Assembly (NCBI GenBank): GCA_002321305.1
Contig: DCMF01000067.1
Span: forward strand, 2,092 to 15,758
Reading direction: 5' to 3'
DNA length: 13,667 nt
From: Verrucomicrobia bacterium UBA1629
GTDB taxonomy: Bacteria > Verrucomicrobiota > Kiritimatiellia > RFP12 > UBA1067
Below the pieces are notes generated by a model. The model was not told where the DNA came from. It saw nothing but the letters and a program-made list of their open reading frames with translations, and did no database searches. Below, piece by piece: positions 1-5,677 of this stretch (position 1 is the stretch's first letter; each line of letters starts with the position of its first letter). Both the position numbers and the translations under genes were made by a program.

Positions 1-41
1 ACTCGAAGCCCTGATTTGGCCATGTCGCAACGGCTCGCGCA

Positions 42-85
42 GCGGCGCCGGGGTTCGTTGCGGAACGCTGCGGCGCCGGGGTTCG
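42..85. repeat. 16-bp direct repeat, two copies
   Basis: The 16-mer GCGGCGCCGGGGTTCG occurs at 42-57 and again at 70-85, a 28-bp period, in the non-coding stretch upstream of the first gene. It contains the palindrome GGCGCC. I see no coding potential in 1-161. It may be the remains of a longer array lying to the left of the window, or two copies of a protein-binding site. With only two copies, no function can be assigned. Confidence 0.45.
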
Positions 86-161
86 GGAGGCGATTCTTTT
101 GGAAACGGATCGACAGCCGTGCGGATTTCGCCCCTCTGCGTGAGTCTCTTCGCCGAGAGTA

Positions 162-170
162 TGGTATAAT
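162..170 (+). promoter_or_regulatory. Extended -10 promoter for the nucleosidase gene
   Basis: TGGTATAAT at 162-170 is a consensus -10 (TATAAT, 165-170) with the TGn extension. No TTGACA-like hexamer sits 16-18 bp upstream, where the bases read about GAGTCT, so recognition probably relies on the extended -10. The implied start lies near 177, leaving a leader of about 27 nt that holds the ribosome site AAAGGAG at 188-194. The 15-mer 162-176 recurs exactly at 5623-5637 in another promoter. Confidence 0.75.
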
Positions 171-203
171 CTGCCGGCAAGTCAGGTAAAGGAGTAAACG
201 AGA

Positions 204-821
204 ATGATGTCAGAGAAAATGCCCGTTCGCGCGTTCGTCGTCGCCATGGAATCCGAGGCGACGGCCGTGCGGCCGCACCTGGGGCCGGGCGACCGGCTGT
301 ACGTCTGCGGCGTCGGCAAGGTGAATGCGGCGTCTGCGACGCAGAAGGCGATTGACGCGGGGGCGACCGAAATCTGGAACGTCGGCGTCGCGGGCGGATT
401 CGATCCGGCCATGGAAGTCGGCGTGTGCTATGTCATCGACCGGGCCGTCGAATACGATTTCGACCTCGCGCAGATCAACGGGACGCGGATTGGCGTCCAC
501 AACGAGCGCACGACGCCGTACTTTGCCTGTGCAGCGGATTTCGCGCCGGACTTGCCGCGCGCGACGCTGGCGACGGGCGACCGCTTTAACGACAGCAGGG
601 CCGACGACGCGACGCTCGCCGACCTCGGAGCGACCGTGCGCGACATGGAGGGTGCGGCGGTCGCGCACGTCTGCGAGACGAATGGCGTCCCGTGCCGGAT
701 GGTGAAGTGCCTGAGCGACGTTCACGGAAAGGGCTCGATGACGGGACAGTACAAGGACAATCTGGCGAAGGCCCTTTCCTCGCTGTCGGAAACGCTGAAG
801 GAGACGCCCATGCGCATGTGA
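204..821 (+). CDS. 5'-methylthioadenosine/S-adenosylhomocysteine nucleosidase-like protein (PNP/UDP phosphorylase superfamily)
   Basis: This 205-aa cytoplasmic protein belongs to the nucleoside phosphorylase/hydrolase superfamily. It probably cleaves the N-glycosidic bond of MTA/SAH or a related nucleoside, in purine salvage and methyl-cycle clean-up. Landmarks are AMESEA (14-19; E18 aligns with the catalytic-region Glu12 of E. coli MtnN), GVGKVNAA (36-43), NVGVAGG (59-65), TGDRF (124-128), RDMEGAAVAHVC (146-157; M148/E149 bind the ribose in the family) and SD (171-172; D172 corresponds to the catalytic Asp197). The start is ATG 204, set by AAAGGAG nine nt upstream; ATG 207 is an alternative. 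At 205 aa it is slightly shorter than MtnN (about 232). It is a single-gene unit with its own promoter and a downstream hairpin terminator. The superfamily is secure. Substrate is not: futalosine hydrolase (MqnB) is a sister family that remains possible. Confidence 0.85.
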   Translation: MMSEKMPVRAFVVAMESEATAVRPHLGPGDRLYVCGVGKVNAASATQKAIDAGATEIWNVGVAGGFDPAMEVGVCYVIDRAVEYDFDLAQINGTRIGVHNERTTPYFACAADFAPDLPRATLATGDRFNDSRADDATLADLGATVRDMEGAAVAHVCETNGVPCRMVKCLSDVHGKGSMTGQYKDNLAKALSSLSETLKETPMRM

Positions 822-835
822 TGATGGGGGCACCG

Positions 836-863
836 GCCCGCTTGCGCGGCGGCGGGCGTTTTT
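836..863 (+). terminator. Rho-independent terminator of the nucleosidase gene
   Basis: GCCCGC (836-841) pairs perfectly with GCGGGC (852-857) around a 10-nt loop and is followed by G and TTTTT (859-863), 15 nt after the stop codon. The last T of the run is also the T of the extended -10 (863-871) of the rpsB promoter, so terminator and next promoter are fused. Confidence 0.65.
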
Positions 864-871
864 GGTATACT
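863..871 (+). promoter_or_regulatory. Extended -10 promoter for rpsB-tsf
   Basis: TGGTATACT at 863-871 is one mismatch from the extended -10 seen at the other promoters here. TTGCGC (842-847) lies 18 bp upstream and could be a weak -35, but it falls within the loop of the preceding terminator hairpin. Transcription would start near 878, giving rpsB a leader of about 100 nt. Confidence 0.7.
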
Positions 872-877
872 ACGCGC

Positions 878-980
878 CAATTCGTCCACGGTGGGCGGGT
901 TGAAGCGAATGAACCGAGGTCTCCATCCCACGGTCAAAGCGGATTGAACAGCAACAATCAAGTTCGAAAGGAAACAAAAA
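878..980 (+). promoter_or_regulatory. rpsB 5' leader, possible autoregulatory region
   Basis: About 100 nt separate the predicted start of transcription from the rpsB ATG, which is long compared with the other leaders in this window. GTGGG (891-895) can pair with CCCAC (927-931), closing a 31-nt loop. The ribosome site AAAGGAAA is at 967-974, followed by an A-rich spacer. In E. coli, rpsB is regulated by S2 through its leader. Whether this leader does the same is inference, and I do not recognise a known leader motif. Confidence 0.3.
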
Positions 981-2030
981 ATGGAAATGCCGACCTCTGC
1001 CCTCACGGGCGTCACCCTCAAAGACATGTTTGACGCGGGCCTCCACTTCGGTCACCAGACGAAGCGGTGGAATCCGAGGATGAAGGGCTACATCTTCGAC
1101 AAGCGCAACGGGATTCACATCATTGACCTCCAGCAGTCCGTCGAGCTTCTTGACGAGGCCGCCCAGTTCGTGAAGGACGTCATCCTCGCCGGCAAGAAGA
1201 TCCTCTTCGTCGCGACGAAGAAGCAGGTCGCCGAGATGGTCAAGGAGGCCGCCGCGAGCGCCGACCAGTTCTACGTGACCGAGCGCTGGCTCGGCGGCAC
1301 GCTCACGAACGCGAAGACCCTCCGCTCGAGCGTCAAGCGCATGCGTCAGCTGCAGGCCACGGCGAAGGCGAACGGCGGCGAGCTGTCCGAGCACAAGCAG
1401 GAGAACTCGATGCTCCGCCGCGAGCTCACGAAGCTTGAGACGAACCTGACGGGCGTGGCCGAGATGGCCGAGCAGCCCGGCGCCGTCTTCATCGTCGATT
1501 GCGTGAAGGAGGCGAACGCCGTCAAGGAGGCCGTCCGTCTGCACATCCCGGTCGTCGCGATCGTCGACACGAACGCCGACCCGGAGCCGATCGACTACGT
1601 CATCCCCGGCAACGACGACTCCGTGCGCGGCGTCGAGCTGATCCTGAACGGCATCGTGAAGGTGATCAAGGAGGCGAACACCGAGTACGGCGCGAAGGCC
1701 GCCGAGGCGAGCGCGAAGCGCGAGGCCGAGCGCCGCGAGCGCGAGGCGTCCGAGAAGGCCGCGCGCGCCGAGCGCAAGGCGAAGATCACGGCGTCGCGTC
1801 CGGGCTCCGGCGCGAAGCGTCCGGCCGCGAAGAAGGGCGTCGTCGCCGCGAACGTGAAGGCCGCCGCGCGCGCCGCGAAGGAGGCCGCCGAGATCAAGGC
1901 GAAGGCCGACCTCGCCGCGAAGCGCCAGGCCAAGGTCGCCGAGGCCCAGGCCGCCGTCGAGGCCCAGGCCGCCGCGCCGGCTGCGGCTCCTGCCGAAGCC
2001 CCCGCCGCCGAAGCGCCCGCACAGGCCTAA
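981..2030 (+). CDS. rpsB: 30S ribosomal protein S2
   Basis: This is ribosomal protein S2, which joins the small subunit late in assembly and is needed for S1 binding. The 349-aa product has a complete S2 core in residues 8-232. Its signatures are LHFGHQTKRWNPRMKGYIF (21-39), the RWLGGTLTN motif (102-110), a coiled-coil insert around 112-165, and VDTNADPEPIDYVIPGNDDS (195-214). E. coli S2 ends at about 241 aa. Here a further 115 or so residues follow, first a Lys/Arg/Glu/Ala-rich stretch (235-330) and then an Ala/Pro tail (about 331-349). The start is ATG 981 with AAAGGAAA six nt upstream. The gene heads the conserved rpsB-tsf operon. The extension is encoded by very GC-rich repetitive codons and is probably helical, then disordered. 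Its role is unknown. Confidence 0.97.
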   Translation: MEMPTSALTGVTLKDMFDAGLHFGHQTKRWNPRMKGYIFDKRNGIHIIDLQQSVELLDEAAQFVKDVILAGKKILFVATKKQVAEMVKEAAASADQFYVTERWLGGTLTNAKTLRSSVKRMRQLQATAKANGGELSEHKQENSMLRRELTKLETNLTGVAEMAEQPGAVFIVDCVKEANAVKEAVRLHIPVVAIVDTNADPEPIDYVIPGNDDSVRGVELILNGIVKVIKEANTEYGAKAAEASAKREAERREREASEKAARAERKAKITASRPGSGAKRPAAKKGVVAANVKAAARAAKEAAEIKAKADLAAKRQAKVAEAQAAVEAQAAAPAAAPAEAPAAEAPAQA

Positions 2031-2042
2031 TCGGTTCGGTTG

Positions 2043-2070
2043 GGCGGCGCAGGGCTTTCGCTGCGCCGCC
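2043..2070 (+). terminator. rpsB-tsf intergenic hairpin, possible attenuator
   Basis: GGCGGCGCAG (2043-2052) and CTGCGCCGCC (2061-2070) form a perfect 10-bp GC-rich stem with an 8-nt loop, 13 nt after the rpsB stop. No T-run follows (TGATCGACGCC), so it is not a complete intrinsic terminator. It could weaken transcription into tsf, mark an RNA processing point or protect the rpsB 3' end. An attenuating hairpin would let S2 and EF-Ts be made at different levels; that is inference. Confidence 0.5.
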
Positions 2071-2092
2071 TGATCGACGCCGGGACGGATTC

Positions 2093-2120
2093 GGACAAAG
2101 GACAGCGGACATCGGACAAA
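2093..2120 (+). repeat. Heptanucleotide tandem array GGACAnn x4
   Basis: Four consecutive 7-mers read GGACAAA, GGACAGC, GGACATC and GGACAAA with no gap, followed by GG. The array is purine-rich and non-coding, and lies 10 nt before a second, pyrimidine-rich array with the same 7-bp period. It resembles the short tandemly repeated heptamers (STRR) described in cyanobacteria in form only, not in sequence. Confidence 0.75.
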
Positions 2121-2130
2121 GGTTCTTGCC

Positions 2131-2179
2131 CTCATCCCTCATCCCTCATCCCTCATCTCTCATCCCTCAACCTCTCAAC
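2131..2179 (+). repeat. Heptanucleotide tandem array CTCATCC x6, upstream of tsf
   Basis: Six head-to-tail units run from 2131 to 2172: CTCATCC three times, CTCATCT, CTCATCC and CTCAACC, then a drifted TCTCAAC (2173-2179). The array ends 10 nt before the tsf ATG, where a Shine-Dalgarno sequence would be expected. The strand is almost purely pyrimidine apart from one A per unit. It could be neutral slippage DNA, or an unstructured ribosome-entry tract for S1 in the mRNA. Neither can be shown from sequence. Confidence 0.8.
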
Positions 2180-2189
2180 TTTCCAGACT

Positions 2190-3023
2190 ATGAACATCAC
2201 GATTGACATGATCAAGCAGCTTCGCGAAGCCACGGCGGCCGGCATGGGCGCGTGCAAGGAAGCGCTCAAGGCCACCGACGGCAACATGGACGAGGCGGTC
2301 AAGTACCTGCGCGAGAAGGGTCTCGCCGTCGCCGCCAAGCGCGTCGACAAGGAGTCGAAGCAGGGCATCGTCGCCCTCGCCGTCGCGGCGGACAAGAAGT
2401 CGATGGCGCTTGCGGAAGTGAACTGCGAGACCGACTTCGTCGCGAAGACGGAGGCGTTCGTCAAGTTCGTCGACGAGGCGGCGAAGGTCGCGCTCGAAGG
2501 CAAGGACATCGAGGCGACGCTGTCCGACGACTACAAGATGCTGCTCACCAAGACGGGCGAGAACGTGAAGATCCGCCGCAGCGAGCGTTTCGCGCTCGAA
2601 GGCGCGGGCTGCGTTTCGGGCTACATCCACATGGGCGGCAAGATCGGCGTCCTTGTGGAGCTTGGCTGCGAGAAGCCGGGCGAGAAGCTGGACGAGGCGG
2701 CGCACATGGTGTGCCTCCACATCGCGGCGAACGCGCCGAAGTTCATCAGGCCGGAGGAAGTTCCACAGTCCGAGATTGACGCGGAGCTTGAGATCAAGCT
2801 CAACGCGCTCAAGGAGCAGAAGGGCAAGCTGCCGCCGGAGCAGGCGCTCGTCGGCATCAAGAAGGGCATGGCCGCGAAGTTCTGCAGCCAGATCTGCCTC
2901 CTGAAGCAGGATTACGTCGCGGACGGCGAGATCACGGTCGAGAAGTACCTCGACAACGTCGGCAAGGAGATCGGCGCGCCGGTCACGGTGAAGCGCTTCT
3001 GCCGCATGCAGCTCGGCGCGTAA
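2190..3023 (+). CDS. tsf: Translation elongation factor Ts
   Basis: EF-Ts is the nucleotide-exchange factor that releases GDP from EF-Tu during protein synthesis. The 277-aa product (E. coli 283) shows the N-terminal UBA-like domain (about 1-50; LREATAAGMGACKEAL at 11-26), then the EF-Tu-contacting motif CETDFVAKTEAF (79-90) and the dimerisation/core domains to the end. The start is ATG 2190, chosen because MNITIDMIKQLREAT aligns with the family N-terminus. The frame stays open upstream to a TTG at 2040, but that extension would translate the heptamer arrays. There is no purine-rich Shine-Dalgarno before 2190. The upstream bases are pyrimidine repeats, which is odd for a highly expressed gene. 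tsf is cotranscribed with rpsB across the intergenic hairpin and ends at the terminator at 3051-3080. Confidence 0.96.
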   Translation: MNITIDMIKQLREATAAGMGACKEALKATDGNMDEAVKYLREKGLAVAAKRVDKESKQGIVALAVAADKKSMALAEVNCETDFVAKTEAFVKFVDEAAKVALEGKDIEATLSDDYKMLLTKTGENVKIRRSERFALEGAGCVSGYIHMGGKIGVLVELGCEKPGEKLDEAAHMVCLHIAANAPKFIRPEEVPQSEIDAELEIKLNALKEQKGKLPPEQALVGIKKGMAAKFCSQICLLKQDYVADGEITVEKYLDNVGKEIGAPVTVKRFCRMQLGA

Positions 3024-3050
3024 GGGCACTGGGAAGAAACGCGACACGCG

Positions 3051-3080
3051 AACGGCACAGGCTTTTGTCCTGTGCCGTTT
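3051..3080 (+). terminator. Terminator of the rpsB-tsf operon
   Basis: AACGGCACAGG (3051-3061) and CCTGTGCCGTT (3069-3079) form a perfect 11-bp stem with a 7-nt loop (CTTTTGT), 27 nt after the tsf stop. The following T-run is short (about three T, then CC), so termination may be partial. No TATAAT-like promoter is visible between here and the next gene at 3133, so leaky read-through may feed that gene. Confidence 0.75.
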
Positions 3081-3132
3081 CCATTCTCAGCCGAATGGCT
3101 GGCGGGACACGACAACAGGAAACCGACAAGAC

Positions 3133-3774
3133 ATGGTCAGAGAGACAGAACAGAAAACTTGCCCCGTGCGGCCTTATGACGGCACCGATGCCGACTACGC
3201 GGCACAGGTCGCGGAATGGCTCGCGAACCCGAACGCCTACTTCCGGGCGTTCGGGCCTGAAGCCCGCGCATTTCAGGCGCGCAACCGCTCGGAACGCTTG
3301 CGGACGATGACGCTCGTTGCGCCGGCGGAGAAACTGGTCGCGCTTCGTCCTGTGCAGATCAGCCTGGATGGCGTACGCGAACGGGTCACGTCGTGGGAAA
3401 GCCTGTTCGCCATCGTCTCGGCGCGGCTCATTGCCGCACAGCCCAACGTCTTCGCCGCACTGCAGACGGCGGGCGAACTCGACTGGCTGGGCTGTCCGGC
3501 GGCGGGCGAGCCGATTGCGGACGCCTTGGCGGCGGGGACGCTCAAGCCGAACTTCGAGAGCCTGGCCGAAGTCGTCGGACGCGTCCAGTGGCTGTTCCTC
3601 ATGTGCGGCATCCGCCTGAACGAGGTCATCGTGCAGGTCGATCCGTATACGGACGAGGAATGGAAGGTGCGGCACGCGGAGATCCTGCGGAAGCGCGCGG
3701 ACGAGAAGGCGTTCATGGAAGGCCGCCGCGCCGCGCAGAAGGCCTGGGCCGCCGCGCATCCGGACGGCTTCTGA
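3133..3774 (+). CDS. Hypothetical protein, 213 aa
   Basis: I do not recognise this protein. It has no signal peptide or clear membrane segment and is probably cytosolic. The N-terminal third is Ala/Arg-rich (EWLANPNAYFRAFGPEARAF at 28-47). The middle has a block, SLDGVRERVTSWESLF (77-92), then a helix and QPNVFAAL (103-110). A second block runs PNFESLAEVVGRVQWLFLMC (139-158), then IRLNEVIVQVDPYTDEEW (160-177), and a charged helical tail closes the protein (172-207). The spacing of SWxxLF, a PxxF helix and a final hydrophobic strand recalls C-terminal modules attached to restriction-type proteins (DUF4357-like), but this is weak. The start ATG 3133 has AGGAAA at 3117-3122. It lies 85 nt before the Zn-ribbon gene and may belong with it. 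Codon use matches real genes and the frame is intact. Confidence 0.8.
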   Translation: MVRETEQKTCPVRPYDGTDADYAAQVAEWLANPNAYFRAFGPEARAFQARNRSERLRTMTLVAPAEKLVALRPVQISLDGVRERVTSWESLFAIVSARLIAAQPNVFAALQTAGELDWLGCPAAGEPIADALAAGTLKPNFESLAEVVGRVQWLFLMCGIRLNEVIVQVDPYTDEEWKVRHAEILRKRADEKAFMEGRRAAQKAWAAAHPDGF

Positions 3775-3858
3775 CCTTTTCCACGACGATTTGCGCGGGT
3801 GGCTGTGGACTGTGCGGCTCACAATAAAGAGCAGAACGCGAAAGAGAAAGCGGTTAAG

Positions 3859-4602
3859 ATGCAGGACATGATGACGTTCGCCAGCGTAGCGGCATTGGCG
3901 GCCTTGGTTGCGCATGGCAAGGACTTTGACAGGGCGACGCTTGACGCGATGCTTGACAGACTGGCGGCTTCGCCCGAGCCGAAGGTTCGTCGCGGCCCGA
4001 TGGCGATGTGCTACAAGATGGCTATGCCGGAGCCTGTCGATTATCGGTACGTCTGCCCGAAATGCGGAACGGTCACACGCTACGTCAGTGCAAGTGTGCC
4101 GAATGACTTGGCGTTCTTTCGTGACGGGGCGACCCAGTTGAGGAGCCTGGGGCTCGACATCGCGCTCGAAGAGTCCGCCTTGTGCCGCGTATGCGCGCCT
4201 GGACCGAAAATGCCGCGAAGGGGGCGGCTTGTCACGGCTGCGGGCGAATGCGCGGCGGGTGATGAGGTCTGCATTTTGCGTGCGGCGGGCGGTTCGGCTT
4301 GGGTCCTTCCGCCAGGAGAGGTTTCGCGGGGAACGTCGAAAAGAGCTTCGGGCGTGTGGCTGCGCTTGGATGCGGTGCGTGATCTTGACTATGGCGAAGG
4401 CGATTTCGCCTATGAAGACCGTCTCGATCGTCTGTCTTGGATCGTCAATGGAAAGCGCACGATCGTTGACCGTCTGGACGTCAGGCTCTTGAAAGCCTTC
4501 CTTTCGGGCGAACGCATCCTGACGACCGAACGAGACGCCGAGATTCCCCTGAAGAAGCTGGTGGGGCGGCTGCGCGAACTTTTGGGCGGGCCGGGGGAAT
4601 GA
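3859..4602 (+). CDS. Zn-ribbon-like protein paired with a radical SAM enzyme, 247 aa
   Basis: I do not recognise the family. The protein has a short hydrophobic helix at the N-terminus (MTFASVAALAALVA, 5-18), which reads as a soluble helix rather than a signal peptide because no basic residues precede it. YVCPKCGTVTRYVS (64-77) and LCRVC (108-112) give two CxxC knuckles 40 residues apart, a likely zinc or Fe-S site. The rest is charged, with WLRLDAVRDLDYGEGDFAYED (167-187) and a helical tail VRLLKAFLSG...LVGRLRELLGG (208-244). The start is taken as ATG 3859, with the weak site AGAAAG upstream; an in-frame GTG at 3799 would add 20 residues. Its stop overlaps the next start (ATGA, 4599-4602), so it is translationally coupled to the radical SAM enzyme. 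It may be that enzyme's partner, substrate carrier or electron donor. A/T-ending codons are more frequent than in the flanking core genes. Confidence 0.75.
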   Translation: MQDMMTFASVAALAALVAHGKDFDRATLDAMLDRLAASPEPKVRRGPMAMCYKMAMPEPVDYRYVCPKCGTVTRYVSASVPNDLAFFRDGATQLRSLGLDIALEESALCRVCAPGPKMPRRGRLVTAAGECAAGDEVCILRAAGGSAWVLPPGEVSRGTSKRASGVWLRLDAVRDLDYGEGDFAYEDRLDRLSWIVNGKRTIVDRLDVRLLKAFLSGERILTTERDAEIPLKKLVGRLRELLGGPGE

Positions 4603-5588
4603 CGACGATCCTTCCATCGGTCGCCGTTCTCGAACTGACGTACCGCTGCAATCAGGCCTGCCGCTTCTGCTCATGTCCGTGGTTCGGCGGAATGATGGCA
4701 TCGGGGCGTGAGATGGAGGTCTCAGAATGGAAACGCCTCATTGAGACCTATGTCCAGGCGGGCGTCGAACAGTTCTCGTTCACGGGCGGTGAGGCGCTGA
4801 TGAAGGAGGCGTGCCTTGATCTCTTGGACTTTGCCGCCGCACGAGGGGCGGCGGTCGGACTTCTCTCGAATGGACGTCTTGTGACGGATGAAGTCATCCG
4901 CTTTTGCGCAGACCGCAGCATTCGGCTTTCGATCAGCCTGCCGGGGTTGCGCACGTTCTCCGCGAATACGGGCAGCGACACGTCCGTTACGCGAATTCTC
5001 TCGCATTTCCGCTCGGCTCGCGAGATGGGCTGCCGAACGACGGTTGGAATCGCCGTGACGAAACTGAATCTGCCCGAGCTGTACGAGACAATCTCGGCGG
5101 CGCTTCTGGCCGGGGCGGATTCGGTGCTGTTGAATCGGTTCCTGCCGGGCGGGCGTGGGCTTCGGCATCCCGAACTGCTGCTGACATCCGAGGAGGTCGT
5201 GGCGGCGGCGGACATCGCGGAGGCGGTCTTGCGGCGGACGAGGCGCACGGGGCATTTCGGGACGGAGATGCCGCTTTGCCTGATTGATCCGAAGCGATAT
5301 GAATGGCTTCGCGTGACGACAGGATGCTCGGCGGCGACGGACTTCTTCACGGTCGGGCCGAATGGACGGATCCGAGTCTGCAACCACAGTCCCGTCGAGC
5401 TGGTTCGCTGGGATGACTGGCGGCGGTTGCCGGCCTGCGACGAGTGGATGCACGCGGTGCGGCACGATTACCTGCCCGAAGCCTGTGCGGGGTGCGCGGG
5501 GGCGTCGACGTGCCTTGGCGGCTGTCGGGAAGCGGCGCGCGTCTTCTGCGGCTCGCCGCGCGCGCGCGACCCGCTGTTCTTTTCTTGA
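4599..5588 (+). CDS. Radical SAM/SPASM domain enzyme
   Basis: This 329-aa enzyme uses a 4Fe-4S cluster to cleave S-adenosylmethionine into a radical. The cluster motif is CNQACRFC (C17, C21, C24), followed by SCPW. The SAM-binding GGE is at 63-65. The C-terminus is a complete SPASM domain with the spacing C-x12-G-x4-C (C243, C261), then C-x2-C-x5-C-x3-C (C296, C299, C305, C309) and C317, so it should hold two auxiliary Fe-S clusters. SPASM enzymes mostly modify peptides or proteins (RiPP maturases, sulfatase maturases), and some make cofactors. No short precursor peptide gene is visible nearby, so the coupled Zn-ribbon protein may itself be partner or target. The ATG overlaps the preceding stop by 4 nt. 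At 329 aa it is shorter than the sulfatase-maturating enzymes I know of. The enzyme class is secure, the reaction unknown. Confidence 0.93.
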   Translation: MTTILPSVAVLELTYRCNQACRFCSCPWFGGMMASGREMEVSEWKRLIETYVQAGVEQFSFTGGEALMKEACLDLLDFAAARGAAVGLLSNGRLVTDEVIRFCADRSIRLSISLPGLRTFSANTGSDTSVTRILSHFRSAREMGCRTTVGIAVTKLNLPELYETISAALLAGADSVLLNRFLPGGRGLRHPELLLTSEEVVAAADIAEAVLRRTRRTGHFGTEMPLCLIDPKRYEWLRVTTGCSAATDFFTVGPNGRIRVCNHSPVELVRWDDWRRLPACDEWMHAVRHDYLPEACAGCAGASTCLGGCREAARVFCGSPRARDPLFFS

Positions 5589-5599
5589 TGCCTCGCCCC

Positions 5600-5623
5600 G
5601 TCCGACGAAGTTGTTCGGATTTT
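5600..5623 (+). terminator. Weak terminator after the radical SAM gene
   Basis: TCCGA (5601-5605) pairs with TCGGA (5615-5619), with a possible extra G-T pair, and TTTT (5620-5623) follows. The stem is short, so termination is probably incomplete. The T-run leads straight into the TGGTATAAT promoter of the GH36 gene, repeating the terminator-promoter fusion seen before rpsB. Confidence 0.4.
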
Positions 5624-5631
5624 GGTATAAT
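5623..5631 (+). promoter_or_regulatory. Extended -10 promoter for the GH36 gene
   Basis: TGGTATAAT at 5623-5631 has a perfect TATAAT (5626-5631) and TGn extension, with no recognisable -35 at the proper distance. The identity with the promoter at 162 continues to 5637 (TGGTATAATCTGCCG). Predicted transcription begins near 5638, leaving a leader of about 40 nt with AAGGAG at 5666-5671. Confidence 0.75.
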
Positions 5632-5677
5632 CTGCCGAAACGGCAACAAGGTCAAGACGACAGACAAGGAGAACGAA

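Noticed and set aside
2093..2179. Possible CRISPR-like array
   Set aside because: Units are only 7 bp and directly abutting, with no spacers and no cas genes.
2040..2189. Upstream TTG start for tsf
   Set aside because: It would add 50 residues that translate the heptamer arrays. The EF-Ts family begins at the MNITIDMIKQLREAT position.
1499..2206. 235-aa plus-strand frame rich in R, G and E
   Set aside because: It is a shifted reading of the rpsB tail and repeat arrays. Its composition is an artefact of the GC-rich low-complexity DNA.
3799..3858. GTG start adding 20 residues to the Zn-ribbon protein
   Set aside because: The extension is charged with no family-like features, and ATG 3859 has a weak purine site in front of it. 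It cannot be excluded.
4599..5588. Sulfatase-maturating enzyme as the radical SAM identity
   Set aside because: The chain is shorter than usual for that group, no sulfatase gene lies in the window and the motif context (SCPW) differs, so I keep only the class-level call.
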